The notes under the pieces: model-generated
Database searches by the model: none
What the model saw: only the letters and a program-made list of their open reading frames with translations
Told to the model about the DNA's origin: nothing
In this document: positions 51,850-60,867 of the stretch, piece by piece
Position numbering within the stretch: the first letter of the stretch is position 1
How the letters are laid out: every line of letters begins with the position of its first letter
Assembly (NCBI RefSeq): GCF_039631355.1
Contig: NZ_JBDIVF010000007.1
Coordinates: forward strand, 106,562-170,561
Source of the DNA: Uliginosibacterium paludis
GTDB lineage: Bacteria; Pseudomonadota; Gammaproteobacteria; Burkholderiales; Rhodocyclaceae
Direction of reading: 5' to 3'
Length of the DNA stretch: 64,000 nt
Program-made: the position numbers and the translations under genes

Positions 51850-53138
51850 GACATTCCTTTCAGGTCGAGCCCCGGCAGCCTTTCGCGCCAGAGGTTGAGC
51901 GTGGCGGCCAGCTCGTTGTGGAGCAGCCGGGTGCGGGGCAGAACGGTGGCGGGCGTGGCGAGGTCGTGCGGCGAGGCGTCCCACAGGCCGCTGTGATGCC
52001 AATGGGATGGCGTGTTCCAGTCGTGGCGGTCGGTCAGCGGATACAGGCAGATGCCTTCCACCGGCACGCCGTGGCCGTGCGCCCGGTGCACTTCCGAGGC
52101 CACTTCATCCAGCCAGGCGGCCCGGCCCGCGCCGAAGTGGCCGGTTTCCGCGAGGATCAGCGGGCGGCCGTAGCGCTGCCAGTTGTCGGCAAGGAAGCCG
52201 GAGAGCGGGCGCCGGCGCGGGTCGCGCTCATGCCAGTGCAGGCGTTTTTCGGTGAGCGCTTCCCACTGGCCGTCGTGGTAGTGATTGATGCCGATGAGAT
52301 CGAGCGCTTCGGGCGAGCCCCCCAGTTCGGGCGCCATGCGGCCGGCGAGCATGTCCCACACCTGCCACTGGTAATCGCTGATCTGCTGCGCCAGGCTGGC
52401 GAGCTCCGGCCGATCAGCAGGCGGCACCACATGCACCATCGGCTCGATCTGCAGGAAGCGCGCACGCGGATCGACTTCGCGGATCGCTTCCATTGCCGCG
52501 AGCGTGGCTTTCACCAGCCGGCGCTTGACGTTGTAGCCGCTCTCCACCGTGCCGACATGAACGCCTTCAGGCGGGCCGTGAGGATGGATCAGGCGTGTCG
52601 AGGTGACGGCCCAGGCGAGGAATCCGATCTCGTTGATCGGGTTGTAGATCGGCGGATGGCTGTCGTCATGCAGCGGCGCGAGTGCCGAGGCCGCTGCGGC
52701 GGCAAACCAGGCAAAGCGCGGGATCAGGCTGTCGTCGAGCAGGCTCACATCGGGCGGGGTGCCGTAGTGCATCAGCGACCAGATGATCTGCACGCCGTTG
52801 ATGCGCGCGTTCTGCGCCATGGCAAGCGCGCGCCGGAAGTCGTAGCGGCCCGGCCGGGGTTCGGCGCGGCGCCAGCCGATGCTCTCGCGCAGCGTGGTGA
52901 GGCCATGAACGGCGGCGAGCCGGAAGTCTTCGCCAATGCGTCCGGCATGGCCGCAGCTCTCATGCATGTCCAGCGCCACGCCATGGCTGTTCACATGGTC
53001 GGCGCCCTCGAATCCGCCCATCCAGAAAGAGCGGAAGAGCCTGGATCCGGCCGGGGCAGGCGCGGTGTCAGGCGGCAACGAGGAAACAGCGGTGTCGCGT
53101 TCGCGGAGGGCGGGTTCGTGAAGGCCTGCCGGATTCAT
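51846..53138 (-). CDS. Glycoside hydrolase, GH1-like clan A
   Basis: This 430-residue TIM-barrel protein starts at ATG 53138, overlapping the small upstream ORF by 4 nt. Residues from ~37 show FRSFWMGGFEGADHV and RESIGWRRAEPRPGRYDF. The likely acid/base Glu is in YNPINEIGF and the nucleophile Glu in LILAETGHFG, in the order expected for clan A. There is no signal peptide, so it would be cytoplasmic. Neighbouring transferases suggest trimming or proofreading of a glycan intermediate, though such proteins can also be inactive relatives. Confidence 0.87.
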   Translation of the reverse strand: MNPAGLHEPALRERDTAVSSLPPDTAPAPAGSRLFRSFWMGGFEGADHVNSHGVALDMHESCGHAGRIGEDFRLAAVHGLTTLRESIGWRRAEPRPGRYDFRRALAMAQNARINGVQIIWSLMHYGTPPDVSLLDDSLIPRFAWFAAAAASALAPLHDDSHPPIYNPINEIGFLAWAVTSTRLIHPHGPPEGVHVGTVESGYNVKRRLVKATLAAMEAIREVDPRARFLQIEPMVHVVPPADRPELASLAQQISDYQWQVWDMLAGRMAPELGGSPEALDLIGINHYHDGQWEALTEKRLHWHERDPRRRPLSGFLADNWQRYGRPLILAETGHFGAGRAAWLDEVASEVHRAHGHGVPVEGICLYPLTDRHDWNTPSHWHHSGLWDASPHDLATPATVLPRTRLLHNELAATLNLWRERLPGLDLKGMS

Positions 53139-53320
53139 CGCCGCTCTCCGCGCAGCGCCCGGGCCGCAGGCGCTGCAGCAAGAGCGGGTGATGATTCATG
53201 CTGACTGAATGAACGGGGTTCTGCCGGCCGGCCCGCTGATCCGGAGCGGGGAGGCCGCGCCGGGGGCTTGTGGGGGTGAGGGTGGCCGGAGGCCGGGCTT
53301 CGACTGCTATCCTGTGCCAT
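53135..53320 (-). CDS. Small Pro/Arg/Ser-rich protein, translationally coupled to the glycoside hydrolase
   Basis: This 61-residue ORF starts at ATG 53320 behind a good AGGAACAGGAG site and its TGA overlaps the glycoside hydrolase ATG (53135-53138). It lies about 54 nt after the predicted start of candidate promoter P11. These three facts support a real gene. The sequence (MAQDSSRSPASGHPHPHK...) is low in hydrophobics and recognised by no family I know; it may serve mainly for coupling. Confidence 0.6.
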   Translation of the reverse strand: MAQDSSRSPASGHPHPHKPPARPPRSGSAGRPAEPRSFSQHESSPALAAAPAARALRGERR

Positions 53321-53385
53321 GAATCGCTCCTGTTCCTGATCGCATCGCGGTGATCCACCGTTGTGGTCGCCTGGAAGGCAGCAGG

Positions 53386-53399
53386 GCAATCGGCGTGCC
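53386..53399 (-). promoter_or_regulatory. Candidate sigma-54 promoter P11 (glycoside hydrolase/GT operon)
   Basis: Minus strand reads GGCACGCCGATTGC, then C: a near-consensus element. The predicted start near 53374 precedes the small ORF at 53320 by about 54 nt. Confidence 0.72.
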
Positions 53400-53524
53400 T
53401 TGCCACGCATCGCGCAGGGTTTCGCGGGCAGGGGCTGGCGTAAAGGCCGGGTTGGGGGGTGTTCCGTCGCCAGGCGCGCTAAGGTGGCGGACGGGTGCAT
53501 GAAAGCCTGCCGGCACCCGGGCCG

Positions 53525-53538
53525 GGCATCGTGCTTGC
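53525..53538 (+). promoter_or_regulatory. Candidate sigma-54 promoter P12 (hybrid histidine kinase)
   Basis: GGCATCGTGCTTGC, then C. The predicted start is about 93 nt before ATG 53643. It is divergent from P11, 126 bp away. Confidence 0.66.
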
Positions 53539-53642
53539 CGGCATGTTTTCCGGCTCGTGCGTCGCATTCCGGCGCGTTTTTCCAGCATCACCGGCTGTCC
53601 GCGCAGGGGCTCGCGGCCGGCCATTCCGGCAAGGAGTCATCC

Positions 53643-56600
53643 ATGGGGTCGAGATTGCGTTTCATGCCTCCGCGCTGGCTTCGCTGGCCGACCGCTTCGC
53701 TGCGCAACTATCTGACGGTGATGACGCTGGTGGCGGCGGTGCCGATTTCGGCGCTGATGGCCTACAACCTCTTCGACCAGATCCGCAGCCAGGATCGCCG
53801 CCTCTACGAAGGCATGCAGCGCGCTTCGGGCATGCTGGCGCAGAGCGTGAGCCGCGAGCTCAATGCCACGATCGATACGCTCACACTGTTGTCCTATTCG
53901 GTCGAGCTGCAGCGCTTTCTGCCGTTCTCGTTCGAAGAAGCGGTGTTCCGGCGCCGCCTGTGGCGGGAGAGCTGGCACAGCGTGTACCTGCGCTCGGCGC
54001 AGGGCGCGGTGCTCTTCGATACCGACCGGCCCGGCAAGCCCTCCGCAGGCGAGCATGCGGCGGCCAGCGGCCTGCCGGTGATGGAGATCAGCCGGCCGGT
54101 TGTCTCCGGGCTGATCCCGGCCGGAGAGCGCTGGCCCGCGCATACCACGGTTGAAGTGCCGGTCATGATCAACAACACGGCGAGCTATGTGCTGGGCGTG
54201 CGCATTCCGGCGCGTGCCTGGCAGGAGCTGATCGACAGTGCCGGGCTCAATCCTTCGGATCTCTCGGTGCTCTATGACGGCGACTGGCGCATCACCGCGC
54301 ACAGCGAGCAGCCTGGCCAGCTGGTCGGACAGCGCGAAACGGTGAATCTGGCGCTGCTTTCCGCACGGCCACTGGGCACCGGGCATTTCCGCTCGGGCGA
54401 TGGCCAGTACAGCTATGTGGCATGGGAGACCCTGCCGGTGGCGGGCTGGCGTGTGCTGGTCGGTACGCCCTCGGCGCCGATCGATCAGGCCTACTACCAG
54501 TCGATTCTCGCGGCGCTGGGCACCATCCTGGCCTGCCTGCTGCTGGGCGTGACGCTCGCGCTGCTGGTTTCAAGGCAGATGACGCGACCCTTGGGGCTGC
54601 TGGCCGGCAACAAGCTCAATCGGCTCGAGGGCCGGATTCCGGTCAGGGAAATCGCGCAGTTGCGCGATGCGCTCAGCGCCGCGCGCAGGCAGGACGAGCA
54701 CGCGCATGCGGTGATCCGCCGCAACCGCGACGAGATCAGCAGGCGGATGGCCGAGTTCGAAACCCTGTTCGCGAGTTGTCCGATCGGTTTGTCCTTCGCG
54801 GAGGACCGTGCCTGTCTGAGCGTTCAGCACAATGTCGCCATGCAGGCGATCTTCCGCACCCATGTGGGGACCGGCGTGCAGCCCCAGGTGAAGTTCCTGC
54901 ATCAGGGACGAAGCCTGCAGATGGAAGAGCTGCCGCTGCAGCGCGCAGCCGCGCGGGGCGAGCCCACTTACGGCATGGAGCTCGAAATCCGCGTTGAAGG
55001 ACGGGCACCCGCCTTCGCGATCGTGAATGCCGTGCCGCTGCGTGACGCGCAGGGCAGCTCCCGCGGGGCGATCAGCGCGGCGGTCGACATTACGACCCGA
55101 AAACAGGCCGAAGCGCGCCTGATCCTTGCCGAGCAACGCCTGCGCGAGAGCCAGCATCTGATCGATCTGGCACAGGAGAGCGGGCAGGTAGGTTTTTTTC
55201 ACTACCGCGTGGACAACGGGAAATTCAGCTGGACGCCTGGCCAGGCGGGCTTGTTCGGCTTTCTGGACGAGTCGGGCTTGGAACGTCTGCGCACCTGGAC
55301 GCGGCGCATCTCGCGCGGCAGCTGGATCCGCTTTGGCCGTCTGCTGATCGATGCATTGCGCCAGCGGCATGACGTGGCCAACATCGAGTATTGCGTCTTC
55401 CTGCCGGACGGCGAGGCGGTCTGGCTCTCGTCCCGCGTGCGCCTGATCTACGGCACGCACGGCCGGCTCGAGCATGTCATCGGTGTCACCCTCGACATGA
55501 CCGAGCAGAAGAATGCCGAGCGCGAGCGCAGCCAGCTCATCGCCTGGGAGAAAGAGGCCCGCATCCAGGCCGAGAAGGCCAACCGGGCCAAGGACGAGTT
55601 CCTCGCCATGCTGGGGCATGAGCTGAGAAATCCTCTGGCGGCGATCGCTTCGGGCGTGGAGGTGCTCAACCGTGTCGAGGGCGATTCCGATGTGGCGCGC
55701 AGCGCGCGGCGCATCATCGAGCGGCAGACGCGCCATCTGGCCCACATGATGGACGACCTGATGGATGTGGCCCGCGTGCTCAGCGGGCAGAAGGTCGAGA
55801 TGGCGCCCCTGGAGCTCTCCTGCCTCGTGCAGCGGGTGATCTCATCGATGCAGATGGCCGGTGGCTTCGACAAGCACGCGCTCGAGTCATGTTTCGAGGA
55901 AGTGTGGGTCAGTGGCAACCCGATCCGCATCGAGCAGATCGTCACCAACCTGCTCACCAATGCGACGAAGTACACGCCTGCCGGCGGCCGGATCGTGGTG
56001 CGGGTGATGCCGCGTGACGGCCGGGCGATGCTGGAGGTTGAAGATAATGGCGTCGGCATCCCGGACGAGCTCCTGCCGCGCGTGTTCGATCTCTTCGTGC
56101 AGGGCGAGCGAACGCTGGATCGTCGCCAGGGCGGCATGGGCATCGGACTCACGCTGGTGCAACGCCTGGTGGAAATGCACCGCGGTCAGATCGCGGTGCG
56201 CGATGCCGGGCCCGGCACCATCATGAGCGTGCTGCTGCCGGCCATCGACGCGCCCGGCAAGACCCGCGCCGAAGTGACTTCCCCGCGCAGCCGGCCGCAG
56301 CGCATCGTGGTCGTGGAAGACAACGCAGACGTGCTCGAAGGTCTGCAGACCGCGCTGGCGCTGGAAGGACACAGCGTGCGCACCGCGCGGGACGGCGTCA
56401 GTGGCCTGGCCCTGATCCTGGCCGAAAAACCGGACGTGGCCATCGTCGATGTGGGGCTGCCGGGCCTGACCGGTTACGAGCTGGCCCAGCGTGCGCGCCA
56501 GGCGGGATTCAGCGGACGCCTGCTGGCCGTGTCGGGCTATGGTCGTGCGCGAGACCGCAAGCTCGCGGGCGAAGCCGGCTTCGACCGCCACTTCCTGAAG

Positions 56601-56645
56601 CCGGTGCGCTCCGCAGATCTTGTGGCGGCCATCAACGCCGGCTGA
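53643..56645 (+). CDS. Membrane hybrid histidine kinase with periplasmic sensor, PAS and receiver domains
   Basis: This 1000-residue protein starts at ATG 53643 behind AAGGAG. Membrane span 1 (~23-45, YLTVMTLVAAVPISALMAYN) and span 2 (~283-305, ILAALGTILACLLLGVTLALL) enclose a Cache-like periplasmic domain. Cytoplasmic parts follow: HAMP-like linker, two PAS regions (~365-620), HisKA with LGHELRNPLAA (His ~659), HATPase (GMGIGLTLVQRL), and a C-terminal receiver (~885-1000, phospho-Asp ~936 in VAIVDVGLPG). No Hpt domain is present. As the only membrane kinase of the island it is the best candidate to signal to the NtrC-type regulator, possibly with autoregulation through P12. Confidence 0.94.
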   Translation: MGSRLRFMPPRWLRWPTASLRNYLTVMTLVAAVPISALMAYNLFDQIRSQDRRLYEGMQRASGMLAQSVSRELNATIDTLTLLSYSVELQRFLPFSFEEAVFRRRLWRESWHSVYLRSAQGAVLFDTDRPGKPSAGEHAAASGLPVMEISRPVVSGLIPAGERWPAHTTVEVPVMINNTASYVLGVRIPARAWQELIDSAGLNPSDLSVLYDGDWRITAHSEQPGQLVGQRETVNLALLSARPLGTGHFRSGDGQYSYVAWETLPVAGWRVLVGTPSAPIDQAYYQSILAALGTILACLLLGVTLALLVSRQMTRPLGLLAGNKLNRLEGRIPVREIAQLRDALSAARRQDEHAHAVIRRNRDEISRRMAEFETLFASCPIGLSFAEDRACLSVQHNVAMQAIFRTHVGTGVQPQVKFLHQGRSLQMEELPLQRAAARGEPTYGMELEIRVEGRAPAFAIVNAVPLRDAQGSSRGAISAAVDITTRKQAEARLILAEQRLRESQHLIDLAQESGQVGFFHYRVDNGKFSWTPGQAGLFGFLDESGLERLRTWTRRISRGSWIRFGRLLIDALRQRHDVANIEYCVFLPDGEAVWLSSRVRLIYGTHGRLEHVIGVTLDMTEQKNAERERSQLIAWEKEARIQAEKANRAKDEFLAMLGHELRNPLAAIASGVEVLNRVEGDSDVARSARRIIERQTRHLAHMMDDLMDVARVLSGQKVEMAPLELSCLVQRVISSMQMAGGFDKHALESCFEEVWVSGNPIRIEQIVTNLLTNATKYTPAGGRIVVRVMPRDGRAMLEVEDNGVGIPDELLPRVFDLFVQGERTLDRRQGGMGIGLTLVQRLVEMHRGQIAVRDAGPGTIMSVLLPAIDAPGKTRAEVTSPRSRPQRIVVVEDNADVLEGLQTALALEGHSVRTARDGVSGLALILAEKPDVAIVDVGLPGLTGYELAQRARQAGFSGRLLAVSGYGRARDRKLAGEAGFDRHFLKPVRSADLVAAINAG

Positions 56646-56654
56646 GTCGGGGCC

Positions 56655-57449
56655 TTACTTTGCTGGCGGCTCGGTCTCAGTGCCGCTGCGCGTGGTGTCA
56701 TCCAGCCCGATGCGGCCGACAAAGGGCAGGCGCAGGCCGGGGCTGTTGAAGTCGATGCCGAAATCCAGGCCCAGGATGTTCAGCTCGAGGCCTTCCTCCA
56801 GACCGGCATTGAGGCCCAGCAGCCCGAAGAGCGAAGCCTGCACGCCACGACCGGAAGACGACATGCCGACCGGATCGGCGATCGGCCGGTAGTCCTTGCC
56901 GATGGCATTGGCCGGCAGATCGAGGCCCAACGCGGGCACCTCGCGCCCGATGTGGGCGAGGAAGGTGTTGCTGTTGGGGCCGGGCCAGGCGTGATACACA
57001 TGCGCGTGCGGATAGCGCGGAATGGCCGCCAGGATCGCGTCGATCATGGCGTCCACGCCCTCACCGCGGTGATCCACCAGCACATGCGGCTTCGAGCCGT
57101 ACCAGTAGCCGTCGGGCAGGGCGTGGTTCTTCTTCACCACGTTGTCGCCGCCCCAGCCGATCACGTCGTAGCGGGTGTAGGCGGTTTCGCCGGCACGCTT
57201 GAAAATGATCCAGGGATGCACCGCAAACAGCCCGCGCCAGCCATACGTAGGCGCGGCGTAGACCTGCACGATGGCCGAGTCGCGCCAGCGCACCGGGTCG
57301 GGGGCCAAGCCGCTGGAGTGGCGGGCCGCGGTCTGCCAGCCGGGGCCGCTCACGTTCTCGCCATTGAGCGCTGCGCGCGCGAAGCTGAGTCCGAAAGCGA
57401 GTGCGAGTACTGCCAGAAGCGAATTCCTGATCCGTTTGCTGCCTTGCAT
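56655..57449 (-). CDS. DUF3750 family secreted protein
   Basis: This 264-residue protein starts at ATG 57449 (MQGSKRIRNSLLAVLALAFG) behind GGAGAA. A signal peptide or N-terminal anchor is followed by the DUF3750 pattern: AIVQVYAAPTYGWRGLFAVHPW, GETAYTRYDVIGWGG, HVYHAWPGPNSNTFLAHIGR and the C-terminal GLLGLNAGLEEGLELNILGLDFGID. Function is unknown. The conserved His, Asp and Asn pattern suggests an enzyme. It is convergent with the hybrid kinase gene, 9 nt apart. Confidence 0.88.
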   Translation of the reverse strand: MQGSKRIRNSLLAVLALAFGLSFARAALNGENVSGPGWQTAARHSSGLAPDPVRWRDSAIVQVYAAPTYGWRGLFAVHPWIIFKRAGETAYTRYDVIGWGGDNVVKKNHALPDGYWYGSKPHVLVDHRGEGVDAMIDAILAAIPRYPHAHVYHAWPGPNSNTFLAHIGREVPALGLDLPANAIGKDYRPIADPVGMSSSGRGVQASLFGLLGLNAGLEEGLELNILGLDFGIDFNSPGLRLPFVGRIGLDDTTRSGTETEPPAK

Positions 57450-57942
57450 CGTGTGTTTCTCCGGGGGAGGGGGCTGTTCGGTCGGGGTGCGGCTGCGGGC
57501 GATCATGGATGCCGCGCGTGCCCGGGGGGCGCCATCATGACATCCGTCTGCACTTCCGGCACGGCAGCACACCGGGCCGCTGCCTGCGCGCTGCACCCTG
57601 TCCTGCGGACTCCTGCGGGCCGGAAGAGTTCCTGCCAGAGCGCCGATCGTGGCCGGCCGGTGCGGCAGGCGCCCGGCCGGCAAGCAGCACCCATGCGGGT
57701 CATGTACCAGGCTCTCGCCTGGATCAGCGAATGCAGGGTGCCGAGAAAGAGGGCTGGAAAGTGATTCATGTTCAGATGGGGACGGCTGCGTGCTGCTGCA
57801 AGGCCGGGGTGCTGCCCGGCAGGATGAGCGGTCGGCCCAGGCGCGCCAGGGCAATGAGCCGGATGCGCATGTCATGGGTGCCGGGAGGGCGGCGGCTGAC
57901 AGGGCATCCAGGCATGGCTGTTCGCGGGGCCGGCGGGCGGTT
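57450..57942. other. 493-bp region with no supported gene
   Basis: Between the DUF3750 start and the aldo/keto reductase stop, both on the minus strand. Short open frames exist on both strands (for example 57509-57970 plus, 57503-57769 minus), but they have no family signature, a Cys/Arg-rich composition typical of shadow frames, and no convincing ribosome site. No GG-N10-TTGC element is present. It should hold the DUF3750 promoter. Confidence 0.5.
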
Positions 57943-58926
57943 TCAGCGGCCGACGTTTTTCTGCAGGTGAGCCGGATAGCGCGCGCCCTGGACTTCGATC
58001 GCCGACAGCGCCTGCGCGATGTCGCTCAGGTCTTGCGGCGCGAGGCTCAGCTGGGCAGCGCCGATGTTTTCCTCCAGACGCTGGATTTTCGTGGTGCCGG
58101 GAATCGGCACGATCCAGGGCTTCTGCGCCAGCAGCCACGCTATCGCGATCTGTGCGCGGCTCACCCGCTTGCTCATCGCCAGATCGCCCAGCACTTCGAC
58201 CAGGCCACGATTGGCCCGCCTGGCGTCTTCACCGAAGCGCGGCACCACATTGCGGAAGTCGCTCGCGTCGAATTGCGTGTGCTCATCGATCGCGCCGGTC
58301 AGGAAGCCCTTGCCCAGCGGGCTGAATGGCACGAAGCCGATGCCCAGGGTTTCCAGCAGCGGCAGGATGGCCTCCTCGGGTTCGCGCCACCACAGCGAGT
58401 ATTCGCTTTGCAAGGCGGTGACCGGCAGCACTGCGTGCGCCCGGCGGATTGATTCCACACCGGCCTCCGACATGCCGAAGTAGCGCACCTTGCCTTCAGC
58501 AATCAGGTCTTTCACCGTGCCGGCCACGTCTTCCATCGGCACGGAGGGATCAACCCGGTGCTGATAGAGCAGGTCGATGACATCGGTATCGAGGCGGCGC
58601 AGCGAGGCCTCAACCATGGCGCGGATGTTGTCGGGCCGGCTGTCGAGCCCGTCGCCGACCCTGCCGTTGCGGAAGCCGAACTTGGTGGCGATCAGCACCT
58701 TGCTGCGGAAGGGGGCGAGTGCTTCACCAAGCAGTGCTTCATTGGTGTGGGGACCATAGGCTTCGGCCGTGTCGAAGAAGGTGACGCCCAGTTCGCAGGC
58801 ACGGCGGATCAGTTCGATGGCTGCGGCCTTGTCAGTGGCGGGGCCGTAGCCGAAGCTGAGCCCCATGCAGCCAAGACCGATGGCTGAAACCTCGGGGCCG
58901 TGTGTGCCAAGTGTGCGTGTCTACAT
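57943..58926 (-). pseudogene. Aldo/keto reductase with in-frame TAG at codon 2
   Basis: The full family-length frame begins at ATG 58926, which has AAAAAGGAA upstream. Its second codon is TAG (58921-58923), followed without interruption by TRTLGTHGPEVSAIGLGCMG and the rest of an NADPH-dependent aldo/keto reductase. The catalytic region is otherwise intact (FDTAEAYGPHTNEALLGEAL, VLIATKFG, DVIDLLYQHRVDP). The next usable start is ATG 58866, which would drop about 20 residues including the first beta strand of the barrel. So the gene is either a very recent pseudogene, carries a base error, or makes a shortened protein. It is last in a cluster of oxidoreductase genes. Confidence 0.8.
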
Positions 58927-58985
58927 GCGGTATTCCTTTTTCGTCTCGGATCGAGTTGCGGAGGCTTTGGGGAGGGGGGGCGGTC

Positions 58986-59414
58986 TCAGCGCGGATACTG
59001 GTCTTCGCTGACCTTTTCCATCCACTCGCTGTTCTGGCCGTCGAGCGATTGCTGGATCGCGATGTGGCTCATTGCGGTGTCGGGCGCTGCGCCGTGCCAG
59101 TGCTTCACGCCGGCCGGGATCGTCACCACGTCACCGGGGCGGATCTCCTGCACCGGGCCGCCCCATTGCTGCACGCGGCCACAGCCTGCGGTGACCACCA
59201 GTGTCTGACCCAGCGGGTGGGCATGCCAATCGGTGCGTGCGCCAGGCAGGAAGCTCACCAGGCCGCCGCTCACATTGGCCGGCTCGGGCGCGACGAAGAG
59301 CATTTCGACATTCACCGTGCCGGTGAACCATTCGGCCGGGCCGGCAAAAGTCTGGCGGCTGCCGGAGCGGGTCACGCTGATGGCGGGGGATGATTCAGAA
59401 GATGTATTTGTCAT
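58986..59414 (-). CDS. Cupin-domain protein
   Basis: This 142-residue protein starts at ATG 59414 (MTNTSSESSPAI) behind AAAGGG. The single cupin barrel has motif 1 with metal-ligand His pattern TDWHAHPLGQTLVVTAG and motif 2 IRPGDVVTIPAGVKHWHGA. Related proteins beside aldo/keto reductases and SDRs resemble carboxymuconolactone-type or quercetinase-like cupins. It lies between the aldo/keto reductase and MFS genes, same strand, likely one transcript. Confidence 0.9.
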   Translation of the reverse strand: MTNTSSESSPAISVTRSGSRQTFAGPAEWFTGTVNVEMLFVAPEPANVSGGLVSFLPGARTDWHAHPLGQTLVVTAGCGRVQQWGGPVQEIRPGDVVTIPAGVKHWHGAAPDTAMSHIAIQQSLDGQNSEWMEKVSEDQYPR

Positions 59415-59442
59415 GTTGATACCCTTTCTTTCTGAGATGGAT

Positions 59443-60867
59443 TCAGGATGCGCGGACCGCGCGAGCGCTGCCGGATGCAGTCGGTGTGAAACGGATGCTG
59501 CGTGCAGCGACCAGGAAGGCCGCGAAGAGCAGCCCGGCGGCAACCGTCATGGTCGTGCCGGTGTGGCGTGCCATGCCCATGGCATCGAATACCGGTGCGT
59601 GGCCGCCGGCATACACCACGATCAGTACTGCCAGCCCGAGCGAGGCGCCCAGCTGATGGGCCACGTTCACCAGGCCTGACGCAGCACCGGCATTGCGGGC
59701 CTCGACACCGGCCACCCCGGCAACCGTCAGCGGGGCCAGCACCCAGCCCTGGCCGAAGCCGATCAGCAGCATGGGCAGCACCACGCCGCCGAGGTAGGAC
59801 ATGCCGCTTGCGGTGACGCCCAGCCAGGCCAGCCCCAGCACGCACAGCGCCAGCCCGATGAGCAGCATGCGGCGCTGGCCGAGCCGGCGGGCAATCTGCG
59901 GCACGCTCGCCGAGGCCAGGAACTGCGGCACGGTGACCGGTACGAAAGCCAGTCCGGCCTGCATCGGCGAGAAACCGAGCGCGCCCTGCAGATACTGGGC
60001 GGTGAAGAACCAGAAGCCCGCCATGCCCGAGAGGAAGAGCAGTCGCGCCGCGTAGGCTCCGTTGCGCTGCGGGTTGCTCAGCATGCCCGGGGGCAGCAGC
60101 GGCTGGCTGGCATGGCGCTCGATCCACATGAAGGCCGCCAGCAGCACGACACCCGCTGCGATGCCGGCCTGCGTGAGCGGCGACGTCCAGCCTGCCTCGG
60201 CGGCTTCGACGATGCCGAAGACCAGCGCGCACATGCCCAGCGTGGAGCTCAGTGCGCCCGCCAGATCGAAGCGACCGGTATGACGCTCGGTTTCGCGGAT
60301 ATGGCGCAGGGCACCGATGATCAGCAGGATGCCGATCGGCAGATTGATGAGGAAGCCGGCGCGCCACGACAGCAGGTCAGCCAGCAGGCCGCCCAGCACC
60401 AGGCCCAGTGTGGCCCCGATGCCGGCCGCGGCGGCATACCAGGCCAGTGCCCGGTTGCGCTCGGTACCTTCCTCGAAATGCGTGGAGATCAGCGCCAGTG
60501 TGGAGGGCGCGAGCACGGCCGCCCCCAGACCCTGCACCGCACGAAAGGCAATCATCCAGGCGGGCGTGCTTGCTGCGCCGATGGCGAGTGAGGCCAGCGT
60601 GAAGAGGCCCAGGCCGGTGATGAACATGCGGCGGCGGCCGAGGATGTCGCCGGCGCGTGCACCCAGCAGCAGGAAGCCGCCGAAAGCCAGGGTGTAGGCA
60701 TTCTGGATCCAGGACAGGCTGGCCGGCGTGAAGCCCAGTGCGGCCTGGATGCGCGGCAGCCCGGTGAGCACGATGGAGATGTCGATCACCAGCATCAGAT
60801 AGCTCGCCATGATGAGCAGGAGCACCATGCGTTTGGAATGTGCGGGAGGGGGCGTGGTGTGTGTCAT
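59443..60867 (-). CDS. MFS drug/proton antiporter (DHA2, EmrB/QacA type)
   Basis: This 474-residue inner-membrane protein starts at ATG 60867, overlapping the upstream gene by 4 nt. About 14 membrane spans are visible. The DHA2 pattern is clear: MLVIDISIVLTGLPRIQAAL in span 1, SWIQNAYTLAFGGFLLLGARAGDILGRRRMF (motif A) and FRAVQGLGAAVLAPSTLALI (motif B/C region). It probably exports a toxic organic compound that the adjoining reductases also handle. Confidence 0.94.
   Translation of the reverse strand: MTHTTPPPAHSKRMVLLLIMASYLMLVIDISIVLTGLPRIQAALGFTPASLSWIQNAYTLAFGGFLLLGARAGDILGRRRMFITGLGLFTLASLAIGAASTPAWMIAFRAVQGLGAAVLAPSTLALISTHFEEGTERNRALAWYAAAAGIGATLGLVLGGLLADLLSWRAGFLINLPIGILLIIGALRHIRETERHTGRFDLAGALSSTLGMCALVFGIVEAAEAGWTSPLTQAGIAAGVVLLAAFMWIERHASQPLLPPGMLSNPQRNGAYAARLLFLSGMAGFWFFTAQYLQGALGFSPMQAGLAFVPVTVPQFLASASVPQIARRLGQRRMLLIGLALCVLGLAWLGVTASGMSYLGGVVLPMLLIGFGQGWVLAPLTVAGVAGVEARNAGAASGLVNVAHQLGASLGLAVLIVVYAGGHAPVFDAMGMARHTGTTMTVAAGLLFAAFLVAARSIRFTPTASGSARAVRAS

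Noticed and set aside
57509..57970. 153-codon plus-strand open frame in the 57.5-57.9 kb gap
   Set aside because: No ribosome site, no family, and it runs into the aldo/keto reductase gene on the opposite strand.
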